NCBI GenBank assembly: GCA_000818945.1
Contig: KN805401.1
Coordinates: 1-64,000 of the forward strand
Length of the DNA: 64,000 nt
Direction of reading: 5' to 3'
From: Schizochytrium sp. CCTCC M209059
Taxonomy: Eukaryota > Sar > Bigyra > Thraustochytrida > Thraustochytriidae
Within the stretch, counting starts at the first letter, position 1. Every line of letters starts with the position of its first letter. The notes beneath the pieces were generated by a model, which saw nothing but the letters and a program-made list of their open reading frames with translations, did no database searches and was not told where the DNA came from. Position numbers and translations under genes: made by a program. This document shows positions 21,611 through 31,336 of this stretch, one piece after another.

Positions 21611-24600
21611 ATGGATCACGTGCTCGTGGACGCGCTCCCGGAGCGCAGCCTGAGCGCCAAGCCCGAGGCAGCGGAAAAGGCGCTCGTAGACCTGCGCGAG
21701 GCCGTTGCGGACAAGAATGCCACGCTCGCCTTGGTGGCGGCGCGTGGGTTGACCACTTTTTTGGAACTCAAGGGCAATCTTTCGCTAGACGACCATGCAG
21801 CGATCGTAGATTTGCTGCTCGAGCTCCTCAAGCTCGAGGGTCAGACGCTCAACGAGCAGATCAAGACGCTCAAAGCGCTTCACCAATTCCTTAAAGAACG
21901 CCGCAAGGGGCTTGCGCCCAAGCTGACCAAGCTCGAGTGGAAAGACTTGCTCAGTCTCGCCGAAGATGTGCACTGGAAGGAGCGCTCGCCCCAGGAGGGC
22001 GAGCTCGGGTCGTCGAAAGTTCTTGCCGGACATGCAGGCGCGCTTGCGGATGTTTGCCGCGCAGCACGATTTTATTACAGCGCAGACATTGTCGAAGAAG
22101 TCTGCGACAAGGCCTCTTCGTACATGACAGACCCGCTCTCACGAGACCTCTTTATCGGTCAGACTGTGTTGACGCTCTTTCTGCCTTCTGTTCAAGGAGC
22201 CGTCTATGCTCCTCACGTGCAGCGCTGGGTTTTCAATGAATGGCCAAAGATCGAGCACTGCGCTGACTGGGATGCTGGCTGGCTTCGTCTGATTCGTCGC
22301 GCATTCAAATGGGGCGGGGCCACCGCCTGCGTCGATGGTGATGCAGCCCTCGTGGCCGAGCTGATGCGTCGCGTGCAGCTTTCTCTGCGCTTGCCTTCGC
22401 CCAGTGGCTTCACGCCGCCTGTGCGCACCTCGCGACCCCTCTATCTTTCTCCCTTTGGCACGAAAACGTCCGGATCTGCCTACGGTGCAGGCATTGCCGT
22501 CCGTCTCATGGGCCAGTGCTCTGCCACGGACTATTATGGCACGCATGTTGGAGGTGTGGACCAGGCACAAGTCCTGCTCACCTCCAACAGCCGCGACGAG
22601 CTTGCGAGCTGTCTGGAGAGTGATAAGAATCTCTCGGCGGGCTTCTTGCACCTCCGCAGGCTTCTCACGGCCACGCAGACACTCTTTCACCCGAGTAATG
22701 CTGACCGGCACACGACGGGCATTGCATCTTTTGCGGAAGCACTTTGCGAGGCCTTTGTGCGCTACCTCGGTCGCGAGCGCGTCGGTGAGCTCCCTGCCGG
22801 CGATGAGCCCTTTTCCGTCGAGGACAAGCGTGCCTTTGTCGCGACAATGCTTCCGCTTGTATCCATGGGCATGTACTCCAAGGTTCGTTCTGTCGTCCAC
22901 CTGGCCCAGGTCAGCATTGGTCAGCTCGCGTATGTGGCGCCGCTCACAGTCGCGGACCATTTTATCACCCTTGTTGCCGAGGCGCTTGACCCAAACAATC
23001 TCAATCAGACACATCATGCCCCTGCTGCCATCAAAATGCTGACAGTACTTTTGCAGCCGCTTCTGCAGGTTCGCCCGGTGCTCGCCGAAGCGCTTCCGGA
23101 ATTCCTCGAGCTCACGCTGCCAGGTATTGACTCAAATGACGTCTTCAAGACAGTGACGACGAGCATGTTTTATCAAGTCGTGCTGAGCTGGATCCCCATC
23201 ATTGACGTCGAAGCCGAAGGGCTCGAGTACCCGTCCAAGCCGCCGACGCTGACTGGTGACTCCAAGGATATCAAGGAGGGTCTCTCTGTGAGTTTTGGCA
23301 TCGACGACCCAGACAAGGAGGCGCAGACGGACGATGAGGCCCCAATGCGCGACGCCATGTGGCGCGGCAACGCAATCTTGGTCGAGTGGTCGCTGGCCTG
23401 TCTCGAGCGCCTGCTCATTTTCATTGGAAACCAGGTCAAGCGCGCCAAGGGTGGCATGGCCGGCCAGCTCGACAATGCAGTCTTTTCCGGCATTGCCATC
23501 ACGAGCCGGCTTCTCATGTCCCAAATGAGTCCTGCCGTGCGCGCACGTGCAGGCGAACGCATCAACGAATGGGCACTCGACAAAGTGTACCTTGACGCGA
23601 ACCGCGAGTCCAAGTCTCTGGTCCGTTCCTACACCGCAAGCTTTGTGGCCGGCAAGGACGACAAGGCCATCCAGAAAGTTGTGCTTGATGGGCTCTTCGA
23701 ACCGATGCTCTCGCGCGCAACCTCGTCTGGTGCTTCCGAACGAACCTTGCAGTGGGCGCTAACCATCCTTGGTGCCATGGCCCGTGTGCTTGGTCCGTAC
23801 CTTTTGCCGTACGAGAAGGATCTCGTCAGTGCGATCGATCTTGCGCTCGAGCACGAGGACGCGGGCGTGCGCAAGCTCGGCGGCAAGCTCTTACGTCGTG
23901 TCACGCGTGGTCTGTGCGAACGATACATTCCCACACGCAGCTCCTTTTTCATGGAGAACGATGCGGACAAGGAGGCCATGACTCGCGCCGCAGTTATGTG
24001 GGGTCAGCCCCAGGCTTGGACGGACACGTGCGCCTCGGTGCAATGGCACGAGCCGAGCAAGAAGGAAATCGACATGGCCAAGCGTCTCATGGAGCAGTAC
24101 CGTGCACGCGCCATGGACGGCTACAAGAAGGTGGTGGCCGAAAATGCCTCGAGCACGGCCCTGCGCAAAGAGCTCGAAGTTCTCTTTCAAGTCACGCGTG
24201 CCGCTTCGGCCATGTGCGAGAAGAGGTCCGAGCGCCATGATCAACTTCGCACGCTCGGCGACATGCTCGTGACCCTTCTCAAAGATCGAGAGACGGACAC
24301 AGTCTCACACCGTCGGGTGATCAAGACGATTCGCATGGTCATTAGCGCCTATGGCGCGAGTTCTCGGTCGAAAAAGAATCTTCAGGGCCGAGGCATGTGG
24401 TTTAGTTACATGCGCAACATGATGAACTCCCTGGCCTTTGCCGAAGAAGTGCGCGCATCGCGGTCCGAGGACATTCCCGACCGTAAGGACTGGGTTGTCC
24501 CGCGATTCCACCAGATTGACGCCGTGCAGACTCTCTACAGCCTGCAAAAACACCAATGGGCGCATGAGTTTGCTCGCGCTGACAAGGATGACCGCCGCGA

Positions 24601-26896
24601 AGATGCACTTCAAGAGGTCTTCAATGCACTCGTCAAGGCCAACGAGCACGACTGGGACGATACCCGCAAGAGCGCTGCCGATGCCATCAAGGACATCATC
24701 TCTCGTGCGCCCTGGTTTGGCAAGATTCAAGTTCCGGATCTGCTCGACTCCCTCTTGGAAAAGAAACTCCATGGCCGCGTGCTAGGGGCAGGGGATTTGC
24801 TGTCATGGAACAAGATTGTCCGCTGGATCACCACGGATTGGCGCCTGTACGATCAGTGCATGCGTGCGCTCATCCTCGAGGCCAAAGTGTCTGACTTGCC
24901 AGAGGACAAGCAGCGCGTTGCTGCCGACGGCATTCGCGGTCTCATGGTTCTCATCCTCCAAGCGTGGACGCGCATTCCCGTCACGGACGACACTGAGCCG
25001 CTGCGAGCCAAGCTTCTTCGCGACGTTACTTGCGAAGCGCCAAGCGGGCTTTCATGGCGCAACGAAATTGCAGCCTGCGTCCTCGCGAGCACGATCGCTC
25101 GCGCGGACGATAAGGCGGTAGATACTGATGTCCTGGCGTGGCTGGCTTCGCGTACAACAAGCGATGTTCTGCCGCTCCGTTCTGCTGCTTCAACGACACT
25201 GGTCAAGCTCTTGCAGATGGTTCCTGCTTCGGAGCAGCCCAAGGCCGTGAAAAAGTTGAATCTCGGGTCTGCTGAATTCGCTTCCATGGCCGAGACGCTC
25301 GCGCAGAATCATAGCAACGCTACCGTATCGGTGGACGGCAATGCCAAGGGCATCAAGCAAAAGTCAGACTGGTCCGCTGGTGTCGGAGAGCTCCTGCGCC
25401 TGGCACGGTACCCAGGGTCGCGGTTCTACCCGCGTACCTGTATGCCTTCTCACGCCAAGAACTTTAATACGTCGCACATGCTCATGATGCGAGGTCTCAC
25501 TGACGCACTCGGCGCCGATGCGTGCGTATCGGCCCTGCTTCCTCACCTCGAGTCGCTGCTCTTTGAAGGCAAGGAGACGGCCGAGCACCAGTCGCGCGTG
25601 AGCGCCGCCGCGGAGATCTTTGCTGGTCTGGTGAATGGCGGCGCTGGAGGCCATGATGGTCTGCTCGACATGGTGCTGCGAGCCTTTGATGATACCAGTC
25701 TTGATACCGCCGAGGTATGGCTCGACGCTTTTCGGCTGGCGCCCGCAGAGGGGGTGCATCTCAGTGTCTTTGCGGAACGTCTTACGGCGGTGTTGAATGC
25801 TGCGCTCGACGCCTCGGATTCGGTCAAGACAACCAACATGCTGCGCGTGGTGCGGGCGCTTGTCTACGAGTCAGAGCCTTCGACGGAGCTTTCCGACACG
25901 TGTGCGCAGCTAGCGCCTCGATTGGCGGAGAGCGCCGGGCATTCCTACGAAACTGTCCGTCGTGAGCTCGGCAGGACAATGGCTGCCCTCATTGACGTGT
26001 GCATGCGCCGCGAGATCGAGTGCACTTCGTGGGCTGACAAGATGCTCGCGAGTGTCTTTGACGCTGTGGTGGGCACACCTCGCGAAAAGGAAGCAAGCAC
26101 TATAACTCGCTCGTATGAAACGTCAATGCACTTGACGGCTTCCATCGTCATGTGCGGAGGACCTGCCGTCGATCGCTATCTGGTCAAGTGCGTGCCTGTG
26201 GTGCTCGAGGCCCAAGGGCACCCGAACGTGGACGTCGGCAACAAGGCCAAGTCTGCTGCGGGCTGCATGGCGAGCGTCTCGTTCGTGAGTAGCACGACTG
26301 CTCTTGAGCTTGTGCGGGCCATTAGCGAATTCTCCCTTCCGGAGGAGCTGTGGCACGCGCGGGCGGCGGTCGTGCAGTTACTGGGCGCACTCTTTTCGCT
26401 CAACATGTTCTCGCTTGGGTACGCTATGGGCGCTATTCACACGCGCAAAGAAATTGAGAAACTTTTGCGCGATCCTCAGGTCGAGGTGCAGACGGTTGCA
26501 AGCGTGATGCTGATGCAGGTTCTCTCCGCGTACAAAGCAGAGTCCGCCTCACTCGAGGTGACGCGCGACCGCTACATCAAATTAGCCAATACCAAGGTCA
26601 AGCGCGACCAGTACAAGACGGATGAGGGTCGCGAAAAGCTCAAGAAGCGCATGACTGGAGTCCTCGGTCTTGCCGCGGTTGTCAACGCCTTTCCGTACAC
26701 GGTGCCGTTTCCTCAGGCTGTGGTCACACTCGCTCGGCGCGTCAACGACCCCGCCGGCGTCGGCAATGAGGCGAAAAAGGCCGTGGCCAATTTTAAGCGC
26801 ACGCACGCCGATACCTGGGAGAAAACGAAGCAGGCTTTCACCACCGAAGAGCTCGAGGATCTCCAGGACTCGTCGGCATCGACTTCGCACTCGTAG
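21611..26896 (+). CDS. PSME4: Proteasome activator PA200/Blm10
   Basis: PA200/Blm10 is a single-chain HEAT-repeat cap that binds the 20S proteasome ends, promotes peptide hydrolysis and, in other species, degradation of acetylated histones. The 1761-residue intronless protein has family-typical length. Family features include TATQTLFHPSNADRHT, the middle HEAT arrays (LGGKLLRRVTRGLCERYIPT, GRGMWFSYMRNMMNSLAFAE) and the C-terminal domain of the family: MTGVLGLAAVVNAFPYTVPF, then NEAKKAVANFKRTHADTWEK and TKQAFTTEELEDL. The family normally ends in a hydrophobic-Tyr-X tripeptide that docks into the alpha ring. This protein ends STSHS with no penultimate Tyr. A diverged copy of its last 17 codons lies 107 bp downstream and does have a penultimate Tyr. 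Confidence 0.92.
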   Translation: MDHVLVDALPERSLSAKPEAAEKALVDLREAVADKNATLALVAARGLTTFLELKGNLSLDDHAAIVDLLLELLKLEGQTLNEQIKTLKALHQFLKERRKGLAPKLTKLEWKDLLSLAEDVHWKERSPQEGELGSSKVLAGHAGALADVCRAARFYYSADIVEEVCDKASSYMTDPLSRDLFIGQTVLTLFLPSVQGAVYAPHVQRWVFNEWPKIEHCADWDAGWLRLIRRAFKWGGATACVDGDAALVAELMRRVQLSLRLPSPSGFTPPVRTSRPLYLSPFGTKTSGSAYGAGIAVRLMGQCSATDYYGTHVGGVDQAQVLLTSNSRDELASCLESDKNLSAGFLHLRRLLTATQTLFHPSNADRHTTGIASFAEALCEAFVRYLGRERVGELPAGDEPFSVEDKRAFVATMLPLVSMGMYSKVRSVVHLAQVSIGQLAYVAPLTVADHFITLVAEALDPNNLNQTHHAPAAIKMLTVLLQPLLQVRPVLAEALPEFLELTLPGIDSNDVFKTVTTSMFYQVVLSWIPIIDVEAEGLEYPSKPPTLTGDSKDIKEGLSVSFGIDDPDKEAQTDDEAPMRDAMWRGNAILVEWSLACLERLLIFIGNQVKRAKGGMAGQLDNAVFSGIAITSRLLMSQMSPAVRARAGERINEWALDKVYLDANRESKSLVRSYTASFVAGKDDKAIQKVVLDGLFEPMLSRATSSGASERTLQWALTILGAMARVLGPYLLPYEKDLVSAIDLALEHEDAGVRKLGGKLLRRVTRGLCERYIPTRSSFFMENDADKEAMTRAAVMWGQPQAWTDTCASVQWHEPSKKEIDMAKRLMEQYRARAMDGYKKVVAENASSTALRKELEVLFQVTRAASAMCEKRSERHDQLRTLGDMLVTLLKDRETDTVSHRRVIKTIRMVISAYGASSRSKKNLQGRGMWFSYMRNMMNSLAFAEEVRASRSEDIPDRKDWVVPRFHQIDAVQTLYSLQKHQWAHEFARADKDDRREDALQEVFNALVKANEHDWDDTRKSAADAIKDIISRAPWFGKIQVPDLLDSLLEKKLHGRVLGAGDLLSWNKIVRWITTDWRLYDQCMRALILEAKVSDLPEDKQRVAADGIRGLMVLILQAWTRIPVTDDTEPLRAKLLRDVTCEAPSGLSWRNEIAACVLASTIARADDKAVDTDVLAWLASRTTSDVLPLRSAASTTLVKLLQMVPASEQPKAVKKLNLGSAEFASMAETLAQNHSNATVSVDGNAKGIKQKSDWSAGVGELLRLARYPGSRFYPRTCMPSHAKNFNTSHMLMMRGLTDALGADACVSALLPHLESLLFEGKETAEHQSRVSAAAEIFAGLVNGGAGGHDGLLDMVLRAFDDTSLDTAEVWLDAFRLAPAEGVHLSVFAERLTAVLNAALDASDSVKTTNMLRVVRALVYESEPSTELSDTCAQLAPRLAESAGHSYETVRRELGRTMAALIDVCMRREIECTSWADKMLASVFDAVVGTPREKEASTITRSYETSMHLTASIVMCGGPAVDRYLVKCVPVVLEAQGHPNVDVGNKAKSAAGCMASVSFVSSTTALELVRAISEFSLPEELWHARAAVVQLLGALFSLNMFSLGYAMGAIHTRKEIEKLLRDPQVEVQTVASVMLMQVLSAYKAESASLEVTRDRYIKLANTKVKRDQYKTDEGREKLKKRMTGVLGLAAVVNAFPYTVPFPQAVVTLARRVNDPAGVGNEAKKAVANFKRTHADTWEKTKQAFTTEELEDLQDSSASTSHS

Positions 26897-26952
26897 TTCA
26901 ATACATAATTTTGACAATTCTTTTGCTCACTGTCAGTCGCGTCCGTCGGTCG

Positions 26953-27003
26953 GAAGATCTCGAGGACCTCCAGGATTTGTCCTCGTTGACTTCGTATTTG
27001 TAG
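26953..27003 (+). repeat. Diverged second copy of the PSME4 C-terminal codons
   Basis: These 51 bp align without gaps to 26846-26896, the last 17 codons and TAG of PSME4, with 40 of 51 bases identical by eye. Read in the matching frame they give EDLEDLQDLSSLTSYL and stop, versus EELEDLQDSSASTSHS in the gene. The copy is 107 bp downstream, out of frame with the gene, and most differences are at third positions or change Ser to Leu and His to Tyr. It could be a decayed tandem duplication or an alternative last exon. Confidence 0.8.
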
Positions 27004-27219
27004 CTTGCTTTCGATACACAGAAGTTCAAAAGATTGACTGCCTTGGTTGTCTGACTCCTAGTCTCGTTCACGTTTTCTGAAAAATTGCGCGAATGCGAGG
27101 CAATTGAGATAGAGCACGCGTCCATAGCAAGCTGACCTTAACGATGGTAATTGAATTACTGAGCTCCAAACTTGCACTGTTCTTGTGTTGTTTACATTTT
27201 GGGTTTTCTTTGGGGGGGG

Positions 27220-27233
27220 NNNNNNNNNNNNNN
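27220..27233. other. Assembly gap inside a G homopolymer
   Basis: Fourteen N bases sit between two poly-G tracts (27212-27219 and 27234-27255), so this is a sequencing failure in a homopolymer and its true length is unknown. Confidence 0.95.
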
Positions 27234-27530
27234 GTGGGGGGGGGGGGGGGGGGGGAGGGAGAAGAACATAAGTATCGCTTTCACGAAGCGGACAGCCCCG
27301 AGAAGCAATCGTCTCTTCAAGTTTTTCAGTGATGTCTGCGATGCTTGAGAACGAAGTTTTGTCCGCTGACAGGTCCAACTCTGTACTGATTCACTCAAAA
27401 AACCTGAGGAGAAAATAGTCTTTACCCACAATATTTTTTCAGGATACAATAGACACAACACGCTTTGCTTAGCTGCGCCGGAAAACAAATGTCTTGCTCA
27501 AGACCACGTTATGACAGAGATCTGTGACAT

Positions 27531-27755
27531 TTGCAAACCTCTCTGGCAGGAAAGCATTTCGCATCGTTAGGGACTTTGCAGAATCTTTCTGAAGTGAGAC
27601 AAGCCGCTCTTCCAGAACTCGCTTGCTCTATTCTACTAAAAGATCGATTGTATTCAAGCTGGCTGATGGGAGAACGGCCGCACTATATGGATGAAGAGCT
27701 TGCACGACTCGCGAACTTGGGCGCCATGCTCATGCCTTCATTGCAGCCTTGGTAA
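27531..27755 (+). other. Open frame of doubtful coding status
   Basis: A 74-codon frame with no good ATG at its start reads NLSEVRQAALPELACSILL and then DEELARLANLGAMLMPSLQP before its stop. Composition is protein-like, and it overlaps the 3' end of the minus-strand coiled-coil gene by 26 bp. It may be the last exon of a plus-strand gene whose upstream exons were not found, or chance. Confidence 0.2.
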
Positions 27756-29310
27756 TGGTGATTCGAATCCAGGTGGCTGACTCAAAACCGGCATCGGCAA
27801 GCTCTTGTAAGAGCTCGATCAGTCGCGACCGCCAATCTGGATCCTCGTCGCCACGAACACTAATGCTGGACGGTTTGACAAGTACCAGGGACGCACAAAA
27901 TTCGAGCACTGGCGTGAGCATGGGGTGAAAGGAAGCTTGCTGCCGATGCAAGTCGAGCAGTCTATACATGTCTGGAAGCGTGGCAGCCTCGAGCTGGGGC
28001 GCTTGCACGGCGGTGACAATAGAAAATAATTCGAGAACTTGAGCCCAACAGTTCCCGGGGGCCTCGAGCCATGCTTCGAGATGGCCTTGATGGCCATTGA
28101 CAAGGTTCGCAAAGCCTTGCGCCAAGGCCTCGCCCTCTGCACAAGGTTTGCGCGTACGTCGGGCGAGCGGAGCGAGAAAGCCGGCAATTGCCGCGCAAGT
28201 TTGCATCTCAAGATGGGTCGGAACCGCAGTTCTAGAGCGGTCATAGTATTTCACAAATGCTGGGACGAGCAGCGCAGAGGCGATGCCGTCAGCTAACGAG
28301 GGGCGACGCTGACATACGCACTTGCTTAGAACGCGCAGGACTGCCTCCAAGGCGTCCATGCGGCCACTGTCCAAACGGAGTGCGACTTCGTCAATAAGAA
28401 CGCGTTCGACTTGGCCTTCACTCAGCGCCACGGCGTTCGAGTGCTCTAGATGCCTAAGGATAAGCACGTGGTCCTCGGACGTAAAGTAACTCGGCAACTT
28501 TACGGAAGCGGGCCCTGGGTGTTGTTGAGGAGGCAGGGGCGGGCCCGATGTAAGTGTGGACGATGCAGACGACGAGGCGACGGATGAAGTCGATGACAAG
28601 GTCGATGAAGAAGCTGTGAGGCTCGGAGGCGGCGACAAGGGCGACCTGGGTCCACTCCTAGCTTGTCCGGGCGTTCGATTTGAGCCTGGTGTCGCGTTCG
28701 TGTGCAGTGCTTGTCTGGGCTGCATTTGCAGCGGTCTCGCCTCGCCCGGACGCGTGCTTTTGCCTTCGCGCAGGTTTGCGCGACCTCTCGTCGGTCCTGT
28801 TTGCGCGTTGACCTGCGCACGCTTTAGCTTGTGGATTTGCTGCTGCAACGCCTCTTGCTGTTCCTGCAACTTCTTGCGCCATTCTCGCTCTTTACGCATC
28901 GCATTGTCGCTCTCCCTGAGCTCACGTTCTTTAAAGTTGAGCTCCTCCTGCAAAGACTTGACCATGGGCGCATTGCTGTGTTTCTCCTCGGTGGACCTCA
29001 TCCACAGCTCGGACTTGAGGTCGAAGTTCTCCTTCCAGAGCGCCTCGTTCTTCTCCTCGAGCGCTCGGACTTTCTCCTCGAGGGCACGAATTTCCGCGGC
29101 TCTGTCTGCGTCCTGGACTCCCTCCTGCGCGCCGCCGCCGCCGCCGCCGTCGCCCTCGCTTGCCGCGTGCGCAGCGCCGGTGGCCGCGGGCCTCGAGAGG
29201 CCGTCGAGGCCTCCTTGTCCGCGCGCATCGCCTTCTCCGCCCGTGGCCGCCGCGGGGCCTGTCCCGGGCGCGAGCTCGAGCGGCCTCGGCCCGGGCCTTC
29301 TGCGCTTCAT
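27730..29310 (-). CDS. Coiled-coil protein with helical C-terminal domain
   Basis: This 526-residue protein starts at MKRRRPGPRPLELAPG. After a Gly/Ala-rich disordered start, residues 70-165 are a strong heptad-type coiled coil (IRALEEKVRALEEKNEALWK, SLQEELNFKERELRES, KKLQEQQEALQQQIHKL). A basic and Ser/Pro-rich linker (about 170-270) precedes an all-helical domain (about 275-526) with LPSYFTSEDHVLILRHLEHS, VLRVLSKCVCQRRPSLADG and MLTPVLEFCASLVLVKP. I do not recognise the family with confidence. A coiled coil followed by a helical-repeat domain is also the layout of ATRIP, the ATR checkpoint partner, and ELNFKERELRE is reminiscent of its coiled coil; that is a weak idea needing a profile search. 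Confidence 0.7.
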   Translation of the reverse strand: MKRRRPGPRPLELAPGTGPAAATGGEGDARGQGGLDGLSRPAATGAAHAASEGDGGGGGGAQEGVQDADRAAEIRALEEKVRALEEKNEALWKENFDLKSELWMRSTEEKHSNAPMVKSLQEELNFKERELRESDNAMRKEREWRKKLQEQQEALQQQIHKLKRAQVNAQTGPTRGRANLREGKSTRPGEARPLQMQPRQALHTNATPGSNRTPGQARSGPRSPLSPPPSLTASSSTLSSTSSVASSSASSTLTSGPPLPPQQHPGPASVKLPSYFTSEDHVLILRHLEHSNAVALSEGQVERVLIDEVALRLDSGRMDALEAVLRVLSKCVCQRRPSLADGIASALLVPAFVKYYDRSRTAVPTHLEMQTCAAIAGFLAPLARRTRKPCAEGEALAQGFANLVNGHQGHLEAWLEAPGNCWAQVLELFSIVTAVQAPQLEAATLPDMYRLLDLHRQQASFHPMLTPVLEFCASLVLVKPSSISVRGDEDPDWRSRLIELLQELADAGFESATWIRITITKAAMKA

Positions 29311-30710
29311 GCCGCCCCCCTCCGCCCCGCGCGGGCCGGCGTCGGCTCGAGCTCGGGCTTGGGCTTGGGCTTGGGGTTTTGCTGCTCGCTCTCAAGTCGG
29401 GCGCTGGCCGAAGCAGCAACAACAATAACAAGGCCGACGACAACGACGACGACGACAACGAGGATGGCAGAGACGAAGATGCAGATGGGAATCGAGGTGG
29501 AGATGGAACTGCTGAAGCAGAAGCAGATGGCAATGAAGAGGAGCAAACCGATGCGCTGAAGAGCTGGCTGGGGGATGAATAACGCAATCCTGCAGGCGCT
29601 CGAGCTAGAACTTGCAACGCGAACCCGCTCTAGAAAGCACAGCTCGAGGGCCAGACTCGGCGAGGTCAGGCTAAGCTAAGCCACGCCAGGCCAGGCCGCG
29701 TCGTTCGCGCGGGCCGGTCTTGCGTGCCGCAGCAGAGGATTCCAGCGCTTTGACGGAAGACCTGCGGAGGGATGCTGCTGCATTTTCACGACATAGTCTG
29801 CCAGCGACCGGCGAATGGGAACCGTGAATCCAGCGCACTCGTTTCGCAAAGACCTTTCCGAAGCCGAAAAATCAATTTCTAGAGCGGAAGAATCACTTTC
29901 CGAGAACCGAGGCATGTCTATACTACCGCGATGCGGACGGGCGAGACACGTGGAGGGAGGCTTCCTTTTCCTTCCTTCGACAACGTTTGTTTTCTGGGCT
30001 GGAGTCAACGAGAAGGTATGGTAATAGGTCGCGAAGCGAACCGAGTGAGGTCCTCACTTGCTAAAAAGCAAACGAAACGCTAGTGGATAGCACGCGCTTG
30101 CTGATTGCTGATGAGGAGACCGATCGAGGATGTTTCGGATGGCGTCGAGAGGTCTTTTCTAGGATGTGTCATGCGAAGTAGGCCTACGTGCGAAACTGGC
30201 AATTCAAACAATTATGCCATCCATACCTATGCCCATGAGAAGACAGAGGGCGAGAGCGATTTGGCAGCTGCTCTGCCTCAACTGGTCGAAAGAAAACCGA
30301 CCACTCCGTGAAAGGTTCACTCCCAACATCATCAAAGCGATTACGGTCAGATCGCCCGACTTCGATACTCTTGCCAGGAGCCTCCTTTGCGGCGACGTAC
30401 GAGCCCGGCCCCTTTGTTCTCACTCTTGACGTCATGGAGGACAATTTCCAGAGAATGCTGTCCACGAATACTTCAAGCTCTAGTACTAATGGCCCTTGCA
30501 AACAAATTGTGCTATCTATGCTGGAATGACATCTGCACTGCACAAGTTTGCCGTCCGAACTTTTCATGCCGACCTCTCAATATTATATATAGAATGTACG
30601 GCCTTGGATCTAATAAGCTCGTATCTATCCGAAGGATAGGCCGCGAATTCATCTTCGAAGCTTCTTCCCGTTCTGAGTCGATTAGACGTCTCGTTGCATT
30701 CCTTCGTGGA
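29311..30710. other. Upstream region of the coiled-coil gene and left flank of the mobile block
   Basis: No gene is supported. From 29340 to 29582 the plus strand is low-complexity and reads an acidic Asp/Glu/Asn-rich frame ending LKSWLGDE, which probably reflects CAA/GAC repeat structure. From about 29700 sequence becomes less GC-rich. Open frames at 29676-30008 and 30184-30567 on the minus strand have no recognisable motif and may be decayed genes or old transposon flank. Confidence 0.4.
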
Positions 30711-30805
30711 TTTCTGAAGTGCGTTTTTGCACGATCTTTATGTCGGGGGAGGGGGGGGGGGGGCTCCTGGTTTGCGCCCGTATTGGTCATAAAAATTTGG
30801 ACAAA
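30711..30805 (+). repeat. Left-end repeat of element A
   Basis: This repeats at 36067-36149 with the same order of blocks: TTTCTGAAGTGCGTTTT, then GCTCCTGGTTTGCGC, then TATTGGTCATAAAAATTTGG. Copies differ mainly in a G-run (30745-30770) and scattered substitutions. The repeats are direct with respect to each other and mark the starts of elements A and B. Confidence 0.88.
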
Positions 30806-31066
30806 TTTGGGGCAATCGCGGCGTCTTTTGCACGATCGCGTCGCCTATTCGCCATTCGGAGCCAATAGAGCCTTTCATTATCATTCTCTTTTCCCCGGGA
30901 CCAGCCGAGCCCGAGGCACGAGCCAACATGGACCGTTCAACTGCGCATGCAGACCTTTAACGCGGGTCAACGAGATGGCTTGCTGGTGCAACAAGAGTGA
31001 GAAACCGTGCAGGCGCAACCGATGCCCAAGTCGACCTTGTAGTGGAAGAGCGGAGCAATATTATCA

Positions 31067-31336
31067 TTGCACTGCTACTTGAACAAAAAGGGAGTAAAAG
31101 GGTGTAGAGTTAGGAACGCTGGGCTAGCGCCTGTCAAGGCCACAACAGTCGGCTCCGATGGCGCTATAAAGCATAGACGACACCTCTCACGGACAGTGAT
31201 CACGAGTCCTGCCCTGGCATACTCGTTGAGATGTAACACAAACGTGCAGACGAGACGCTAAGCCTAGGCTCGGCACAGCACACACACTACTACACAGTCA
31301 AGTACGTTAACAAGGTTGAGAACGCCGATGTGGGGA
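31067..31336 (+). pseudogene. Remnant of Helitron Rep C-terminal region
   Basis: Two overlapping frames carry pieces of the segment that precedes the helicase in Helitron RepHel proteins. The frame from 31067 reads TSPALAYSLRCNTNVQ, comparable to the conserved P-x-L-L-x-K-Y-x-x-H-I-N-V-E block. The helicase frame, open from 31237, reads HYYTVKYVNKVENADV, comparable to the conserved I-K-Y-L-F-K-Y-I-N-K-G block that holds the Rep tyrosine. A frame change and stops separate them. A Cys-rich stretch before this (30930-31079) may belong to the same domain. Upstream HUH catalytic residues were not recognised. Similarity is from remembered family consensus and needs a profile search. Confidence 0.5.

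Larger units (their letters stand above)
26897..27729. other. PSME4 3' region and poly-G gap
   Basis: Apart from the tail duplicate at 26953-27003, this stretch is lower in GC and lacks a convincing gene. It contains a G-rich homopolymer broken by a 14-N gap. Short open frames on both strands at 27058-27420 (for example MSAMLENEVLSADRSN on plus) have no recognisable content. Confidence 0.45.

Noticed and set aside
27740..27790. tRNA-like TTCGAATCC box
   Set aside because: It lies inside the coding end of the coiled-coil gene and no acceptor or anticodon stem pairs around it.
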